This document shows, piece by piece, positions 27,595 through 40,553 of a stretch of DNA of 64,000 nt. Within the stretch, counting starts at the first letter, position 1. Each line of letters starts with the position of its first letter. The stretch is from Candidatus Villigracilis saccharophilus (GTDB lineage: Bacteria; Chloroflexota; Anaerolineae; Anaerolineales; Villigracilaceae). Position numbers and translations under genes: made by a program. The notes beneath the pieces are model-generated. The model saw nothing but the letters and a program-made list of their open reading frames with translations, searched no databases and was not told the DNA's origin. The DNA is taken from positions 62,001-126,000 of the forward strand of contig JADJNA010000009.1 of NCBI GenBank assembly GCA_016709305.1, given 5' to 3'.

Positions 27595-30500
27595 TTTGCC
27601 TCCTTATCTCGCACGGTAATATGTACCGCATTCGGGTCGTAAATTGGTAAATACAAGGTAAAGGAACTCCCCACACCCGCTTCACTCTGGACCTCGATAC
27701 GCCCCCCGTTTGCCTCGATCAGTTTGCGGCTGACAGCGAGTCCCAATCCGATTCCTTTGGTCTTGGTGGTGAAGAGCGGTTCAAAAAGTTTATTCATGTT
27801 TTCCAGTGAGATCCCCATACCGGTATCTTTCACCATGATAATTATCATATCATTTTGTACATGACTGTGTAGTGACAATTGTCCATTGTTTAACATACCC
27901 GCCGAGGTCATGGCCTGACAGGCATTAACCGTCAAATTACCAAGCACCTGCACCATCTGGCGCGGGTCAACAAAAACCTGCGGCAGGTCTGATGGAATAT
28001 CAAGAGTCACCGTGATAGGCGGAGGCACGGGGAAACGTTCAAGGGTTTGACCGATCAGCCCGGAAACAGAAACAGATTCACGGTCAACAGATTTGATACG
28101 GGCGAAGTCCAACAGGTCGGTAATGATCTTATCTGAGTTGCGCACTTCCTGATCAATAATGCCGAGGTACTGTTTGATTTTCGCATCCGCATCCGGCTGG
28201 ACGAGCTTTAGGTAGTAGATGGCGCTGGTGATAACCGCCAGCGGGTTGCGCAGTTCGTGGCCGACACTGCTGGCCATCTGCCCAAGCACGGCCAGTTTCT
28301 CATGTCGGACAAGCTGCTCTTGCGCGTCACGCAACTCACGCGTGCGTTCTTCAACGCGCTTTTCAAGTTCGGCATTCAGCTTTTGGATATTTTCCTCGGC
28401 CTGCTTGCGGTCGGTAATATCAGTGACCATGCCGAAGGACCCTTCCGGCTCGCCATTTATATTAAGGATCGCTTTTCCAGAGACCAGCACCCAATGCCTG
28501 CGCCCATCCTTGCCCAATAAACAACGTTCATAAACAGAAGACTTTCCCTGCATACGAAGTTCCATTTGCGCGTAATGATCGCTAAGTTGATCTTCAGGCA
28601 GGAATGATTCGAATTTTTTCCCGAGCATCTCATCGATACTATACCCAAGCATGGCGGCCATCTGCTGATTGATGAATGTGATACGGCCATCCTTGTACAA
28701 GGAGATGATGCCTTCGATCGAAGTTTCCACGATCCGGCGGTATTTTTGTTCGCTCTCGCCCAGGGCTTCTTCCGATAACTTGCGTTCGGCAATCTCCAGT
28801 TGAGCCTGCTTGAACAAACTCGCATTTTCGATGGCGGTCGCGGCGTGACCGGCCAAAATCTCAAGCCATTCCTGATCGTCAGTCGTGTACGCGTCTGAAT
28901 GATAGCTCTGGGCGGAGATCATGCCGATCGTTTTTGCTTTAAGCTGCATTGGCACAGCCAGCACGGAGGAGGTGACCACTCCGCTGCCATACGGCATAAA
29001 TCTGATGCCGCTTGCGCTGATCTGCGCGGGGCTGTTAAGGAGAACCACTTGACTGGTATGGACAATATGTCCGCCCAATCCGCGGTCTGCCGGATAGGGT
29101 TCCGCATCCATCCGATTTCCATTTTCAAGGATAAATTCCCCGCCCATGAGATTATGGGCTTCATCGTATAAACAGATCAGAAAATCCTCGCACGGCATTA
29201 CCTGACGTACCGCGCGATATACTGCCTGAAAGACTTGTTCAGAGTCCAGGCTGGCGCTGATCTCCTCGCCGGCGCGGTATAGGATCGCCCAGCGGTCAGC
29301 CATGCGGTGCGCTACCTCTTCTGCCTGTACCCGCTCCGTGATGTCAATAGTGTAGCCTGCCAGCATCTTTTTTCCTGCAAGGCTGATCGGGAACTTGATG
29401 GTAATGTAGTTTCTTCCATTAAGATTCTCATCCAGTTTAAGTACATCCCCCCTGGAAACAACATCCCAATCATCCGCGCTGATCTTGGCAGCAAAATCTG
29501 GCGGGAAGAGTTCAGTCATATTCTTCCCGAGCATTTCCTGGTTCGAGATACCGATCATTTTATAAAAATTCTCACTGGCCTGCACGACACGGCTTTCGGT
29601 AGGGGTCACTTCTTTGATGTAGGTATAAATTGGGGAATGGAGCAGGTAAAGCGAGAATAACTCCTGATTTTCACGCAGGGCTTCCTCGGCCTGTTTTCGT
29701 TCTGTGATATCGGTAAAGGTTGCCAGAAAGTTTTCTCCAATGAAAATACCGGTAATTTCCGCGATCCGCGCCGCGCCATTCTTGCAGATTATGTTTAATT
29801 GTTTTCTGCCAATTTCCGCGCCTTCTCGCATCGCCGTAGCCATCGCGGCATTCCACTCTTGCATGACTGCGCGGCGGTAGTCTTCGTCTGGATATGCCTT
29901 TTGCCACCAATCCTGAATGTTGGGGATATCTGCCATTGTGTAGCCAAACTGCTGAGTAAAGCAATCATTCTGGAACAGAATAGTGCCGTCACTATTGCGG
30001 ATGATGACCATCCCAACCGGAGCCTGTTCGATCACCGAGCGGAATTGCTCTTCACTTTTTCGAAGCGCTTCTTCCGTCTGTTTGCGCTCGGTGATGTCCT
30101 GGATCAACACCACAAAATAAGCCACCGTTCCGTCAGGGTTTCGCACGCAATGAACCGCCATATTGGCGTGGATGATCTGACCGTCTTTTTGAGGAAGCGT
30201 TTCTCAAGGGTGTACCCATCAACCTCACCCGCCATGACCCGCTTGAATTGCGCCAGATCTGCGGCGAGATCATCGGGGTGCGTCAAATCCTCCCAGGTCA
30301 TTTGAATTAATTCAGCTTTGGTATATCCGAGCAGGGGCACAAAGCATCATTAACCTCAATCCAGCCTTTCTCAGGCGAAGTAATTGCGCGTCCAGCCAGG
30401 CCGCATGGGGGCGGGGGCCGCGCCCCCGGCAAGGCCCCCCCGGCCGGCCCCCGGGGGGGGTTTTCCGGTTTACGCGGGGCGCCGCGCGCCCCCCCCGGGG

Positions 30501-32132
30501 GGGTCCGGGGCGGGGCTCCCCCCCCAAGGCCCCCCCCCCCCGGGGGGGGGGGGGCCCCCCCCGCCCCCCCCCCCGGGGCGGGTTTTGGTCTTTGGGGGGG
30601 CGTCGCCGCCGGGTTGGCCAACCCCCGGCCAGGGGAAGCCCCCGGGGGCACTTCTGGCTTGTCCCACCCGCCCCCGGGGGGCGCCCGGCCGGCCTGCCCC
30701 CCCCCGGTTTGGTTGGGGGTTCCCCCGCCCCCGGGCCCCCGGGGGGCCCGCGCGGGGGGGGGGGGCCGCCGCCCCCCCCGCCCGCCCCCCCCCCCCCCCC
30801 CCCGCCCGCGGGGGGGGGGGGCCCGCCCCCCCCCCCCCCCCGGCCCCCCCTCTTTTTTTTTTTTATTTGGGATTGCGGGGGCCGGGGGGGGGCCCCCCCC
30901 CCCCGCGGGGCGGGGGGGGGGGGTTGCGTCGCCGCGGCGGGGCCGGCCCGCTGCGCCGGGCTTTTTTGCGGGGGGTCTTTTTTTTTTTGGGGGGGGGGGG
31001 GGGGGCGGGGGGCCCCCCCCCCCGCCCCCCGGCTCATCCCACCAAAATTTTATAACCTGCCGGTTTCAAAGGCGGACTCAGATCTGGCAGTAATCTGCCA
31101 GTTCTCTGAATTTCTCTTCGCTCTCGCGCAAAACTTCCTCGGCATGTTTGCGCTCGGTAACATCGCGCTCCACGAAGAAAATACTAACAGGCCGGCCCTT
31201 GTCATCACGCAAGACCTCGGCGTTCACATCCATATAGAAGCGCTGACCGTTCTTCCTGATCAGCTTGAACTCCTTGACACCCGTGTAGTGACCGTCCATC
31301 ATTTCCTGGATTTTTACAGATGCCTGTTCATGATAGGACGCGTCGAGGAATTCAAGCATGTGTTTACCAACCATGTCTTCAGGCCGCTCGTAGCCATGCA
31401 CGGTCAGTAATTTATCCGATACGAATTGAATCACACCATCCAGCGAAGCAATGCATATCCCATCCGGAGAGGTGTTGATAACGGTCTGCCAGCGAGACTC
31501 GCTTGCGCGCAGCGCTATCTCGGCTTTTTTACGCTCAGTAACATCCCGGGAAATACCCACGACACTATTCACCCTGCCGTCAAGAGAGAATTCCGGGTTG
31601 AAGGTAAGGTCAAGCTGCATCATTCCTTCCGCCAGGTCAACTTCAAATTCGACCTTTGAAGGCTTGCCCGTGTCAAAACTTTTTGAATGTTCTGCTCCCA
31701 CAACTCAGACAAATGCTCCGGAAAACCCATCTCGCGATGGGTCTTGCCTATGTACTGCTCGGGCGGCAAACCCGTTACTTCGAGCGCCTTCCGATTCGCA
31801 TAAATATGTCTAAAATCACGGTCATAACGCATAATATAGTCCGATGAAGACTCTACAACGGCGCGATACTGTTCTTCCTTGATGCGCAGCGCCTCTTCCG
31901 CCTGCCTGCGTTCCCGCACTTCCATCTCCAAAGATTTGGTACGTGTCTTCACCGCGCGCCGCAACGACACAGTCCAGGCCCAAAAAATAAATAAAAGGAC
32001 AGCCAGGAACAATAATACGACGATCCCCCAGGATGATTTGTGAAACTGCAAAAGGTTTTCAAACCCCGGAAAGACTGCCCATTGATCGGCTGCAGCGAGT
32101 AAGCCAACAGAAATTATCATCTTCCATTTCAT
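27591..32132 (-). CDS. Membrane PAS/GAF sensor histidine kinase, broken by frameshifts and a corrupted block
   Basis: Reads as one gene once errors are allowed. The N-terminus (MKWKMIISVGLL) has a membrane helix near residues 36-55, then two PAS domains, then a third that runs into the G/C block at 30405-31035. After the block come the rest of a PAS (GRAITSPEKGWIEVNDALC), two more PAS, a GAF (MPCEDFLICLYD), a PAS, HisKA (SSVGHELRNPLAVI) and HATPase (NACQAM, DTGMGI, GIGLGLAV). Frameshifts lie at 31680-31684 (T5), 30334-30337 (G4) and 30186-30190 (T5), all homopolymers. The intact 3' part alone codes for 856 residues (27591-30161). It lacks a receiver; the REC-REC gene overlaps its stop. Confidence 0.75.
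30405..31035. other. G/C homopolymer block, probable sequencing or assembly artefact
   Basis: About 630 bases consist almost wholly of long runs of G and of C with few A or T, unlike everything around it. It sits inside a PAS domain of a kinase gene and destroys all coding. The open frames across it encode only Gly/Pro/Arg-rich strings and exist only because G/C runs lack stops. Sequence decays into the block at its right edge (31040-31100), where a PAS helix is garbled. Signal loss in base calling is the simplest cause. The true sequence may be much shorter or may contain a further PAS domain. Confidence 0.8.
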
Positions 32133-32196
32133 AAGAACATCTCTTTCATTTTGTGTTGTGATTGATATGAACTGGGGAAAATCATCATGGGAATTC

Positions 32197-35100
32197 TCAC
32201 GACCCATCACAACCTGCCACTTTATTTCGGCCTGATTCCTTGGCGCGGTACAGGGCTTGATCGGCCTTGCTCAGGAGTCTATCGAAATCTTCATCGTTTC
32301 CAGATAAATTGGCAACACCTGAACTGATCGTAAGCACAACCCGCCTGCCGTTAAAATGGATCGGCTCCGCCGCGACAGCCGCGCGGATGCGTTCGACCAC
32401 GATAATGGCTTGTTCGCAATTGGCTTCCGGCAAAAGCAGCGCGAACTCGTCACCGCCAAAACGTGAAAATATGTCTATTTCACGGATATTCTTCTGGCAA
32501 AGGTTCTTAAAGGCCAGCAAGGCTTCATCCCCCGCCGCATGACCGTGCGTATCATTGACAGTCTTAAAGTGGTCAATATCGATCAGCGCGATTGCCAGTG
32601 AATGGTTTAAACGAATGGCGCGTTTCATTTCAGCGGTTGCCAATTGCTCAAAGTGACGGCGGTTATATATGCCTGTCAGGCTATCTGTTGTGGCTTGATG
32701 GTGCAATTCATCCTCGAGCTGCTTTCGCTCGGTGATATCAACAATGATCCCTCTTAACCCGACTCGTTTGCCATCCCTCACGATTGGGTTCGAATAAACC
32801 AGGGCCTGAAACATTGAACCATCCTTGCGGACCATTGTGTATTCATTACTTCCCAATGGTTCGCCGGACAGACTGCGCCTTATATTTTCAACGGCATTCA
32901 ACCTGGATTCAGGGGAGTAAAAATCGAGCGTACTTATCCCCAGGATCTGCTCATCTTCTGAATATCCAAAGATCTTGTAAGCCTGCCTATTGACATAGGT
33001 AAGGTTTCCCTGCGCGTCCGATTCAAAAACGATCTGCGGCAATAAATTTGCCAGGACCCTGAATTTTTCCTCGCTCTCGCGGATCATCGCTTCAGCCTGA
33101 ACCGCCTGGGCGGCCATCTCATTGGCATTACTAATAGAGATTTCAAGCTGACGGTTAATGCGCTCCATTTCCTCTGCGCTCTGCTGCAGAGCATCCTCTG
33201 CCTGTTTGCGCTCAGTGACATCCCAAAAAATGCCTAAGACACCCGCCGCATTCCCATCAAAGAAGTGAAACGGTGTTTTGATCACCTGCACAAAGGTTTT
33301 CTCCCCGCCAATGGGTTGATGTTCCTCGACAACTTCAACGGTCTTTCCCGTTTCAATCACGCGGCGGTCATCCAGCAGATATTTTTCAGCCAGTTCAAGC
33401 GGATGGAGTTCGAAATCAGTCTTCCCCAAAATCTCTTCCAGCGGCTTGCCTTCTGTCGCACAATAATGTTGATTGGCAAAAATAAAGCGGCCATCCGTGT
33501 CCTTGACATAAATATTCTGGGGCAGGCTTTCGATCAAAAGGTGGAACAAAGTCCGCGACTCGTTGAGTTCTTCCTCCGCCTGTCTGCGCTCGGTGATATC
33601 CGTGGTCACACCGCACACGCCTTTGACCTCATTGTTATCATCCAGCAATGGGAATTTTATGGTGGCGTAAAATCTGTTTCCCGTCACGCCACGGAATGCA
33701 TCCTCGGTTTTCACAACTCCTTTGCTTTCGATCACTTGAAGATCGCTTTGATGATGCTCGGCGCTCATTTGCCCGGGGAATATCTCCGCGTCAGTTTTTC
33801 CGATCGCAAAATCGCGCTGTACGCCAACCTCATCCTCCCATTTCTTATTGACAAGTTCGTAGCGCCCCGCGCGGTCTTTTGCAAAAATGATCGCGCCATT
33901 ATTTTCGATCAGTTGAGATAGAAAACGCTGGTTCTCACGCAGCGCTTCTTCAGCCTGTTTGCGTTCAGTAATATCTTCCTTGACCGCCAGAAAATGCGTG
34001 ATCGCGCCGTGCTCGTCTTTGACCGGGGAGATCGTTGCAGATTCCCAGTAGAGTGCACCATTTTTCTTCTTATTTTGAAAGATCCCATGCCAGCTCTGGC
34101 CGGATAGGATCGTGTCCCATAATTCCTTATAGTCCGAGCTCGGCTTAAAATCAGTTTTTAAGATCCTAGGATTTTGTCCGATCGCTTCTTCAGCCGTATA
34201 GCCGGTCGTCTCTGTGAATCTCGGATTCACGAACACAATATGCCCCTCCGGATCGGTGATGACCGTGGTCACCGGACTCTGCTCAATGGCTACCGAAAGA
34301 GTCCGCAGTCTGGCATTCGCGTTCTCCTTCTCAACCTCGATCCGCTTGCGTTCAGTAATATCGCGGGTCACGCTGATCATATGCGGAGCGCCTTGCATGA
34401 GAATGACCTTGGCAGACACCATCCCTATAAGTTCACTGCCATCCTTGCGCAGAAAGACCGCTTCCAGATTTTCGCACGCCCCCTTTTCCTTTAACAGCCG
34501 CACAAGCTCCTGGCGCTCCGATGGATTTTTCCAAAGATTAATTTCGAGGGTGGATCTGCCGATCACATCAGCGCGGGTAAAACCAGTCAGGGAAAAAAAT
34601 CCCTCATTCATCTCTACAAAAAGACCGTCGCTTAAACGCGTGATCACAACCGCATCGGGGCTGGTATTGAATAGCATTTCATAGTTTTGCCTGGCCTCGC
34701 GGTTTTCCACATTGACCCGCTGGTTGACCATCAGGATCAGCCCAGAAGTGGTCAGCATACCAGTCACAAGGATGAGGAGATACATCGAGGCCTGTGTCAG
34801 CGTGGGAGCAAAAGCGCTCTGTTCCGTCGCCCCCCAAAAAGCAGCTAGAATGCGCATGCTGAAGAATGTGCCATTCATCAGCATCACCACAGCCAGAAAA
34901 TTGGCAGAAGATGTAATGGAACGAACTTTTTGAGAATAGAGGGTCCAGGCGATCAAGCATGAAATGGCAGCGATCGCAGCCGACATGACCACCCGCCGAA
35001 TATTTATATCGTCGATGAGATATGTAAAATAGATGATAACCAGCAAAAAACTGCCATAGATAACGATCAGCTGCCCGCGGTTTTCGCGCTGGTCAAAGAA

Positions 35101-35365
35101 ACGCAGGATTCCAACATAAAGGAAAATCATCCCGGCAAAGAACAGGGCGTTATTGGCAATGACAGACACCTGCTCCATGAACGGATAATCACGCAGGATA
35201 TTGAAGGCGAAACCCCAGAGCAACAAGCGCGCTGCTTAACGTCCACCAGCCCAACCCATGATGGGTTCTATCAACTCTATATTGGAAAAAGAGCACAATG
35301 ATCTGTACAATCGTGCTGATACTCAGTGAAAGGGCGAGCGTGTGAATATCAATTTCAATGCTCAT
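32197..35365 (-). CDS. Membrane PAS-GGDEF diguanylate cyclase (one frameshift)
   Basis: Starts MSIEIDIHTLALSLSIS and has about seven N-terminal membrane helices (to residue ~230), forming a membrane sensor of unnamed type. Five PAS domains follow and a C-terminal GGDEF domain with LTGIYNRRHFEQL, DIDHFKTVNDTHG and an intact RFGGDEF, so c-di-GMP synthesis is expected. An I-site RxxD was not obvious. The frame breaks at C4 (35213-35216 on the plus strand), within the second helix (VALGF then AFNILRDYPF); one base restores it. The main frame alone is 1009 residues. It starts 7 bases after the upstream kinase stop. Confidence 0.83.
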
Positions 35366-35372
35366 ACATCTC

Positions 35373-38300
35373 TCACTCGACCGGCATCCAAATGGTAAAT
35401 ATACTGCCCACCCCCGCTTCGCTCTTGACCTCGATGCGGCCGCCGTTCGCCTCAATCAGTTTCTTGCTGACCGCCAGCCCCAACCCGATGCCCTTGATCT
35501 TGGTGGTGAAAAGCGGCTCGAAGAGTTTGGGCAGGTTTTCCGGGGGAATACCAACACCGGTATCTTGAATATTCAAGCGCACCATCTCATCGTGTACATT
35601 TGCAGAAAGGGTCAGTCTGCCGGTTGTGGATACGCCCGTGGTTAAGCCCGCAATGATCTTTGATGCCATCGCCTGGCTGGCGTTGACGGTCAGGTTTCTA
35701 AGAATCTGGATCATGTGCTGTGAGTCGACAAACACCTTTGGCAGGTCGGGCGAAATTTCGAGAACCACTTCCACGGACGGAGGCACGGGAAAACGTTCAA
35801 GGGTCTCACTGATCAGATCAGAAACGGAAACAGCTTCACGATCAATGGATTTGAGGCGGGTAAAGTCGAGCAGGTCGGTCACGATCTTATCTGAAGCACG
35901 CGCCTCGTTCTCGATGATGGTTAAATATTCCTTGACCTTGTCGCTGGCATCTTTTTGAGCCACCATCTTTAAGAAGTAGACCGCATTCAAAATAACTCCC
36001 AACGGGTTGCGGAGCTCATGACCGATACTGCCTGCCAGCTGCCCCATCAAAGCCAGGCGTTCCTGCCGCACGAGCTGTTCCTGGGCATCGCGCAGTTCGC
36101 TTGTGCGTTCGCTTACCTCCTGGGCGAGATGTTCGGCATAATTGGAGAGTTGCTCTTCAGCTTGTTTGCGCTCAGCGATCTCCCAGGCGACATCCGCAAA
36201 ATAATTCACCATCTCAACATCTTTTTGATTATATAACTGGGTTTTATTGCCAACCCCAAGTATGGCAACAATCTGGTCTTCACGCAACACGGGAACCACC
36301 AGTTCACGCACAAGCGTAGCGTGGCCTTCAGGCAGTCCCTTGCGAAGCGCAGCGGGAAGTGATTCATAATCATTATGGATCACCGGCTTCCTTTCGCGGA
36401 CGCTATCGGCCCATATACCGGCCTGTTCCACAGGGTAATGCAAGCCATATCCTTCCGCCTTGCAATACTCCTGCATGGTGCGGGTGGACCAGGCCTGCAG
36501 GGAAAGTGTCAATTGATCCGATTCTACAAAATGGTAAAAGCCGATCGGACTGTCTGTCATCAGGCAGACTTCATCCAAGGTTTTTTCGAGCAATTCCTTC
36601 AAGGAGTGACCGGCTGAGAATTCGATCAACCGCAAACGAGCAGTGATCATATTTTCCGCCTGCTTGCGCTCGGTGATATCCTGCCCCTGCGCGATGGTGG
36701 CGATTGGATTTTTGCCATCCGCAGAGAAGAGCGTCGCTGAATTCCACAGCACCGTGCGGATCGAGCCATCTACATGCAGTATACCGATCTCCACCACATC
36801 CCATCGTTCACCTGCCTGCGTCTTGCGGATGAGTTCCAGGGAGAGATCAATTTGATGCGGTGGAAAGAGGATTTCAATCGATTTTCCCAAAACCTCATGC
36901 TCATTCCTACCGGTCAATTCTTCAAATGCGTGGATTAAACGCGTTATTGTAAATTGCGGATCCCAAACGATGATGGGGGCATTGGCGTAATTGAACAGGT
37001 TATCAAGATACTCATTGGTTTCGTGGAGAATCGCCTCGGCCTGCTTCCGTTCAGTGATGTCGGAAAAGCTGGCCAGGCTTGCCCAGACCTGTCCGGTGTC
37101 GTCCATCACAGGCGAGCCGAACACCTCAACAAGAATCCTGGTGCCGTCCGGACGTTCGATTTCCATATCATCCACATGCGCGGAAATACCTGTCATCCCC
37201 AACAAGACAGGCATCTCTTCGGGAGGATAAGGATCATGTGTGTTTCTTTTGTAAGCGTTATAGACTATACCAAGGTTTTCAGCGGAGGCATCCGCTAATA
37301 TGCCTTGTCCAAGCAGTTCTAAAGCCGCATCGTTAGCCACCAATGGTTTTCCGGATGGGGCTTCCACCATGAAGACCCCCAGCGGCAGGTTTTTGAGAAG
37401 CATGGAGAACAAATTATTTTGACGATTGAGCGCTTCCTCCGCCAGTTTGCTATCGGTAATATCCTGGATGGTGCCCAACATGGACACAAGTTGGTCCTGA
37501 TCATCAACTTCCAATTCACCCATGCCATGTACCCAGCGTTCAATATGATCATTATTTCGGACGATCCTATATTCCCTATCGAAACGCATTCGATTGCCTA
37601 TAACCTCGTTCGTAAAGTAATCGAGCATCTGCACCCGGTCCGCGGGATGAATCAAAGCTGTCCAATTATCTATCGAGCGTTTCATACCCATCATTAAGAA
37701 CGTCTGCCACAAACGCGTTCGTAGCGGAGTTTCAACCTCGGCAATATCCATGCGCGCCACTAAAAACCAGGGGGAATCCGGGATCGCTTTCAACGCTCCA
37801 ATAACTGGGTGTTCGCGATAATCAACACCTTCCACAACGCCGGTTTGCCCCTGCACTGCCTTTACCGCCAAATGCTCAGTCTGGTCGAGTGGGATACGCA
37901 AACTCATGGAGGTATTTGCCTGAAAACGAAGTTCGTTCAGAAAGAGCACATCATTCCCATCCCTTCTGACTAGGAGGGTCTCGGCGGTATCGCTGGCGGC
38001 AGGCCACTCTTGAATAAAGGGATAAAGATATATTTCCGGATCAATGGTAATGGCAACCACACCAATGACGGTACTGCGTGTTTGAGGATCAAGAATGGGG
38101 ATGAGCAGGGCGAGGCGAATATTTTCATCGCTATTTCTGCGATAAAAATCCACCAACACCACCTCACTCGATTCCACCACCTCCGCGATTTGTACAGCGA
38201 CCTCTGAAGAAATTGGGCTCAAACCACGCGGACTTGAAAGGCGCATCTGTCCCTCTATATCCAGCAAACGCATACGGTCATATTCTGTGTGGATTCGAAA

Positions 38301-38617
38301 ACTATCGAGCCAGGCCATGATCTTTGCTTCTTCGATGGAATTATTTTGATTCTCAAAATAGTCCTGCACCAGCTCTGCAAAGACAAGATTTTCGTGAAGC
38401 AATTGGCTGTCAGACAAACGCTCTTTTCGCCAATTGCTCAGACCATTTACTTTGAGGTTTGCAACAGTGAGGAGTTGATTGCCGGCTTGTTCGTGAAATT
38501 GCTCTGAAAAATTATTGTAGGAGACATACCCAATGAACGCAATTCCCAGCGACAATAAAAGGAATATAAAGATAAAAACAACGCTGTTCGTTTTTCCTTT
38601 TTATCATAATGGCTCAT
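35373..38617 (-). CDS. Membrane sensor histidine kinase with PAS and GAF domains (one frameshift, one internal loss)
   Basis: N-terminus MSHYDKKEK, then a membrane helix (FIFIFLLLSLGIAFIGYVSY) and a ~230-residue extracytoplasmic region resembling Cache sensors. A frameshift lies in T5 (38591-38595, plus strand). After RTRLWQTFLMMG the expected second helix and first half of a PAS are absent; the sequence jumps to MKRSIDNWTALIHPADR, the back half of a PAS. Two further PAS, a GAF-like domain, HisKA (GSIGHELRNPLGVI) and HATPase (NASQAM, DTGVGI, GIGLGLAV) follow. The kinase core is strikingly like that of the gene at 27591-32132. No receiver is attached. Confidence 0.82.
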
Positions 38618-38809
38618 GAGGGACTTCCTTTGACCGCTTGTATTCAGAATTGACATGATCTTAAGAACGGGTATTTCTAAATCATTTCTGCAAACACACT
38701 AAGAAAAGCCAACGCAAAAAAATGATCAATTCGAAGCCTGCATGTTAAGACTTTCATTTCAAGTCTTGGCTGAGCGAGAACAGGCGCTTTCAAGGGGATT
38801 TTCAGGGCA

Positions 38810-40155
38810 TTAAGAAGCAATGATCTCAATACGATTGCGTCCGGCTTGTTTTGCCGCATACATAGCTTCATCAGCGCGGCGAAACGCGACCTCCACTGAT
38901 TCGGATTGCGGGGCATGTCTCATTTGAACGATACCGATGCTTAATGTGATGGAAGCATCCCCCTTTTCCGTGGGTAGACGCAGATCTGCCGCGCTCGCGC
39001 GGATGCGTTCAGCCACAGAATAGGCCTGCGCGGCATTTGTCATGGGCAAAAGAACGATAAACTCCTCACCGCCGTACCGCCCGATTGCGTCCGCAGTACG
39101 CAGTTCAGCGCGGGTAATTTGCGTGACCTGCTTCAACATCTCGTCGCCGACAGCATGTCCAAACCTGTCATTAATTTTCTTAAAATGATCGATGTCAAAC
39201 ATCATGACAGCCAGCGGCTGTTGATAGCGCCCTGCGACCTCGAACTGGTGTTCGGCAAATTCGTACAAGTAACGGCGATTGTGGATCCCTGTCAGCGGGT
39301 CGGTGCGCGCCAGTTCCTTCTCGCGCGCAAGGATGATCTTCAACGCGAGATCGCCTCCCTGCGTGCCTGCTCCACATGTTTCCGATCGGTAATGTCGCGG
39401 TTGCTTTCGCGGCGCCCCAGCCACTTGCCATCATCCCCGAACACGGCGGTGCAGGAATGACTCAGCCAGCGGGTTTGTCCGTCGGGAGTCACGATCCGAA
39501 AATCGAACTCCATGTCTGCTTCGTGGACCCCATCATTATCTGCGTGATAATGCGCGCTGACCATCGACTGGTCTTCCGGGTGCGTGATCTTCAGCATGAG
39601 GGTTGGGTCAGCTAAAAATTCCTGTGCCGTGTGCCCGCTAATGCGCTCACAGGAAGGCGAGACATACCGATAGATTCCATCCGGCGTATGCCAGGCTTCC
39701 CAATCATAGGTAAAGTTCGCCACCAACCGATATTTCTCTTCGCTTTCGCGCAAAGCCAGCGTGGAGTAGTATTTATCCGCTGCCCGTTGAACAGACAGCA
39801 CCACTTGATCAATTTCAAACGGTTTTTGGAAATAGCCAAAAGCGCCCATCTGAATGGCTTCGATGGCAGAATCCTGCGAGGCGTTCCCGGTCAACAGGAT
39901 ACATTCGCTGGCGGGAGAGAGCGCCTTAATACCGCGCATCACCTCCAAGCCGGATATATCTTCCAATTTCAGGTCGATCAACGCGACATCAAAATCCTGG
40001 CTCTTGATGGCTTTTAGCGCCCCGCCTCCCGACGATACACAAACACTCTCAAACCCTCTGGCATTGAGGATTTCTCCCAGAGTCATGAGCAGGTTCGGGT
40101 CGTCGTCAACGATCAGAACATGCGGGTTTTTTTTTGAGATCTTGGTCATTACCAT
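38810..40155 (-). CDS. REC-PAS-GGDEF response regulator / diguanylate cyclase (frameshifted)
   Basis: Receiver domain (1-130; Asp61 in VALIDLKLEDISG), one PAS (about 140-262) and GGDEF. The cyclase part has LTGIHNRRYLYEF, DIDHFKKINDRFG and RYGGEEF, an active-type motif. The two halves are in different frames: the first ends ...EQARREAISR after 39353-39359 (a short C-rich run), and one base more gives EQARREGDLALKIILAREKEL, which joins smoothly. The receiver is unusually like that of the giant hybrid kinase (ILLTGxASQxSAIEAIxMGAFGYFQKPF in both), suggesting a shared origin. It probably makes c-di-GMP when phosphorylated by one of the island kinases. Confidence 0.82.
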
Positions 40156-40185
40156 GGTGGCTGCTCAGTATTAAGTTTCACAAAT

Positions 40186-40446
40186 TTAATATCGCATGAG
40201 GATAATCGTGCAAGTACAGGCGGCTTGGTTTATGGGCCGGGCAGTATACCTTCCCGTAGCATGGAATGTAATGAAAAACAATACAACGGCAGGCATCAAT
40301 AAATACACGTATTTGAATAGATCAAGTTTTATATGAAAAATCAAGTGTATCGCCCCCATGGCAATTAACTCGATCAAAAATATGATCAAAAGAATGGTTG
40401 GGAATATTTGCAAGGCTCTTTTCTTGGGAGAAACGGTCTGGTCCAT
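40186..40446 (-). CDS. Small two-helix membrane protein, perhaps a sensor remnant
   Basis: An 86-residue protein with a basic start (MDQTVSPKKR) and two hydrophobic segments (about 14-37 and 45-62), then a short tail. It resembles the N-terminal membrane part of a sensor kinase or cyclase with the rest missing. It sits between two GGDEF genes of the island. I recognise no family. It may be a real small membrane protein or a leftover of a deleted gene. Confidence 0.45.
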   Translation of the reverse strand: MDQTVSPKKRALQIFPTILLIIFLIELIAMGAIHLIFHIKLDLFKYVYLLMPAVVLFFITFHATGRYTARPINQAACTCTIILMRY

Positions 40447-40553
40447 TGTTCACCTACGCGGTGCGGGTAAACCTCAGTTTCAAGGAAGTTTATACCGATA
40501 ATACCATTGTCCCGTATTGCACAAGATGCCATTTTAAATTTTTTATCTGTTTT

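Noticed and set aside
30405..31035. The G/C block as a G-quadruplex or structured regulatory element
   Set aside because: It interrupts a conserved PAS domain, is far too long and irregular, and its edge shows gradual loss of readable coding, which fits an artefact better.
30312..31410. Several long open frames on both strands rich in Gly, Pro and Arg
   Set aside because: They exist only because the G/C homopolymer block lacks stop codons; no family, ribosome site or normal codon use.
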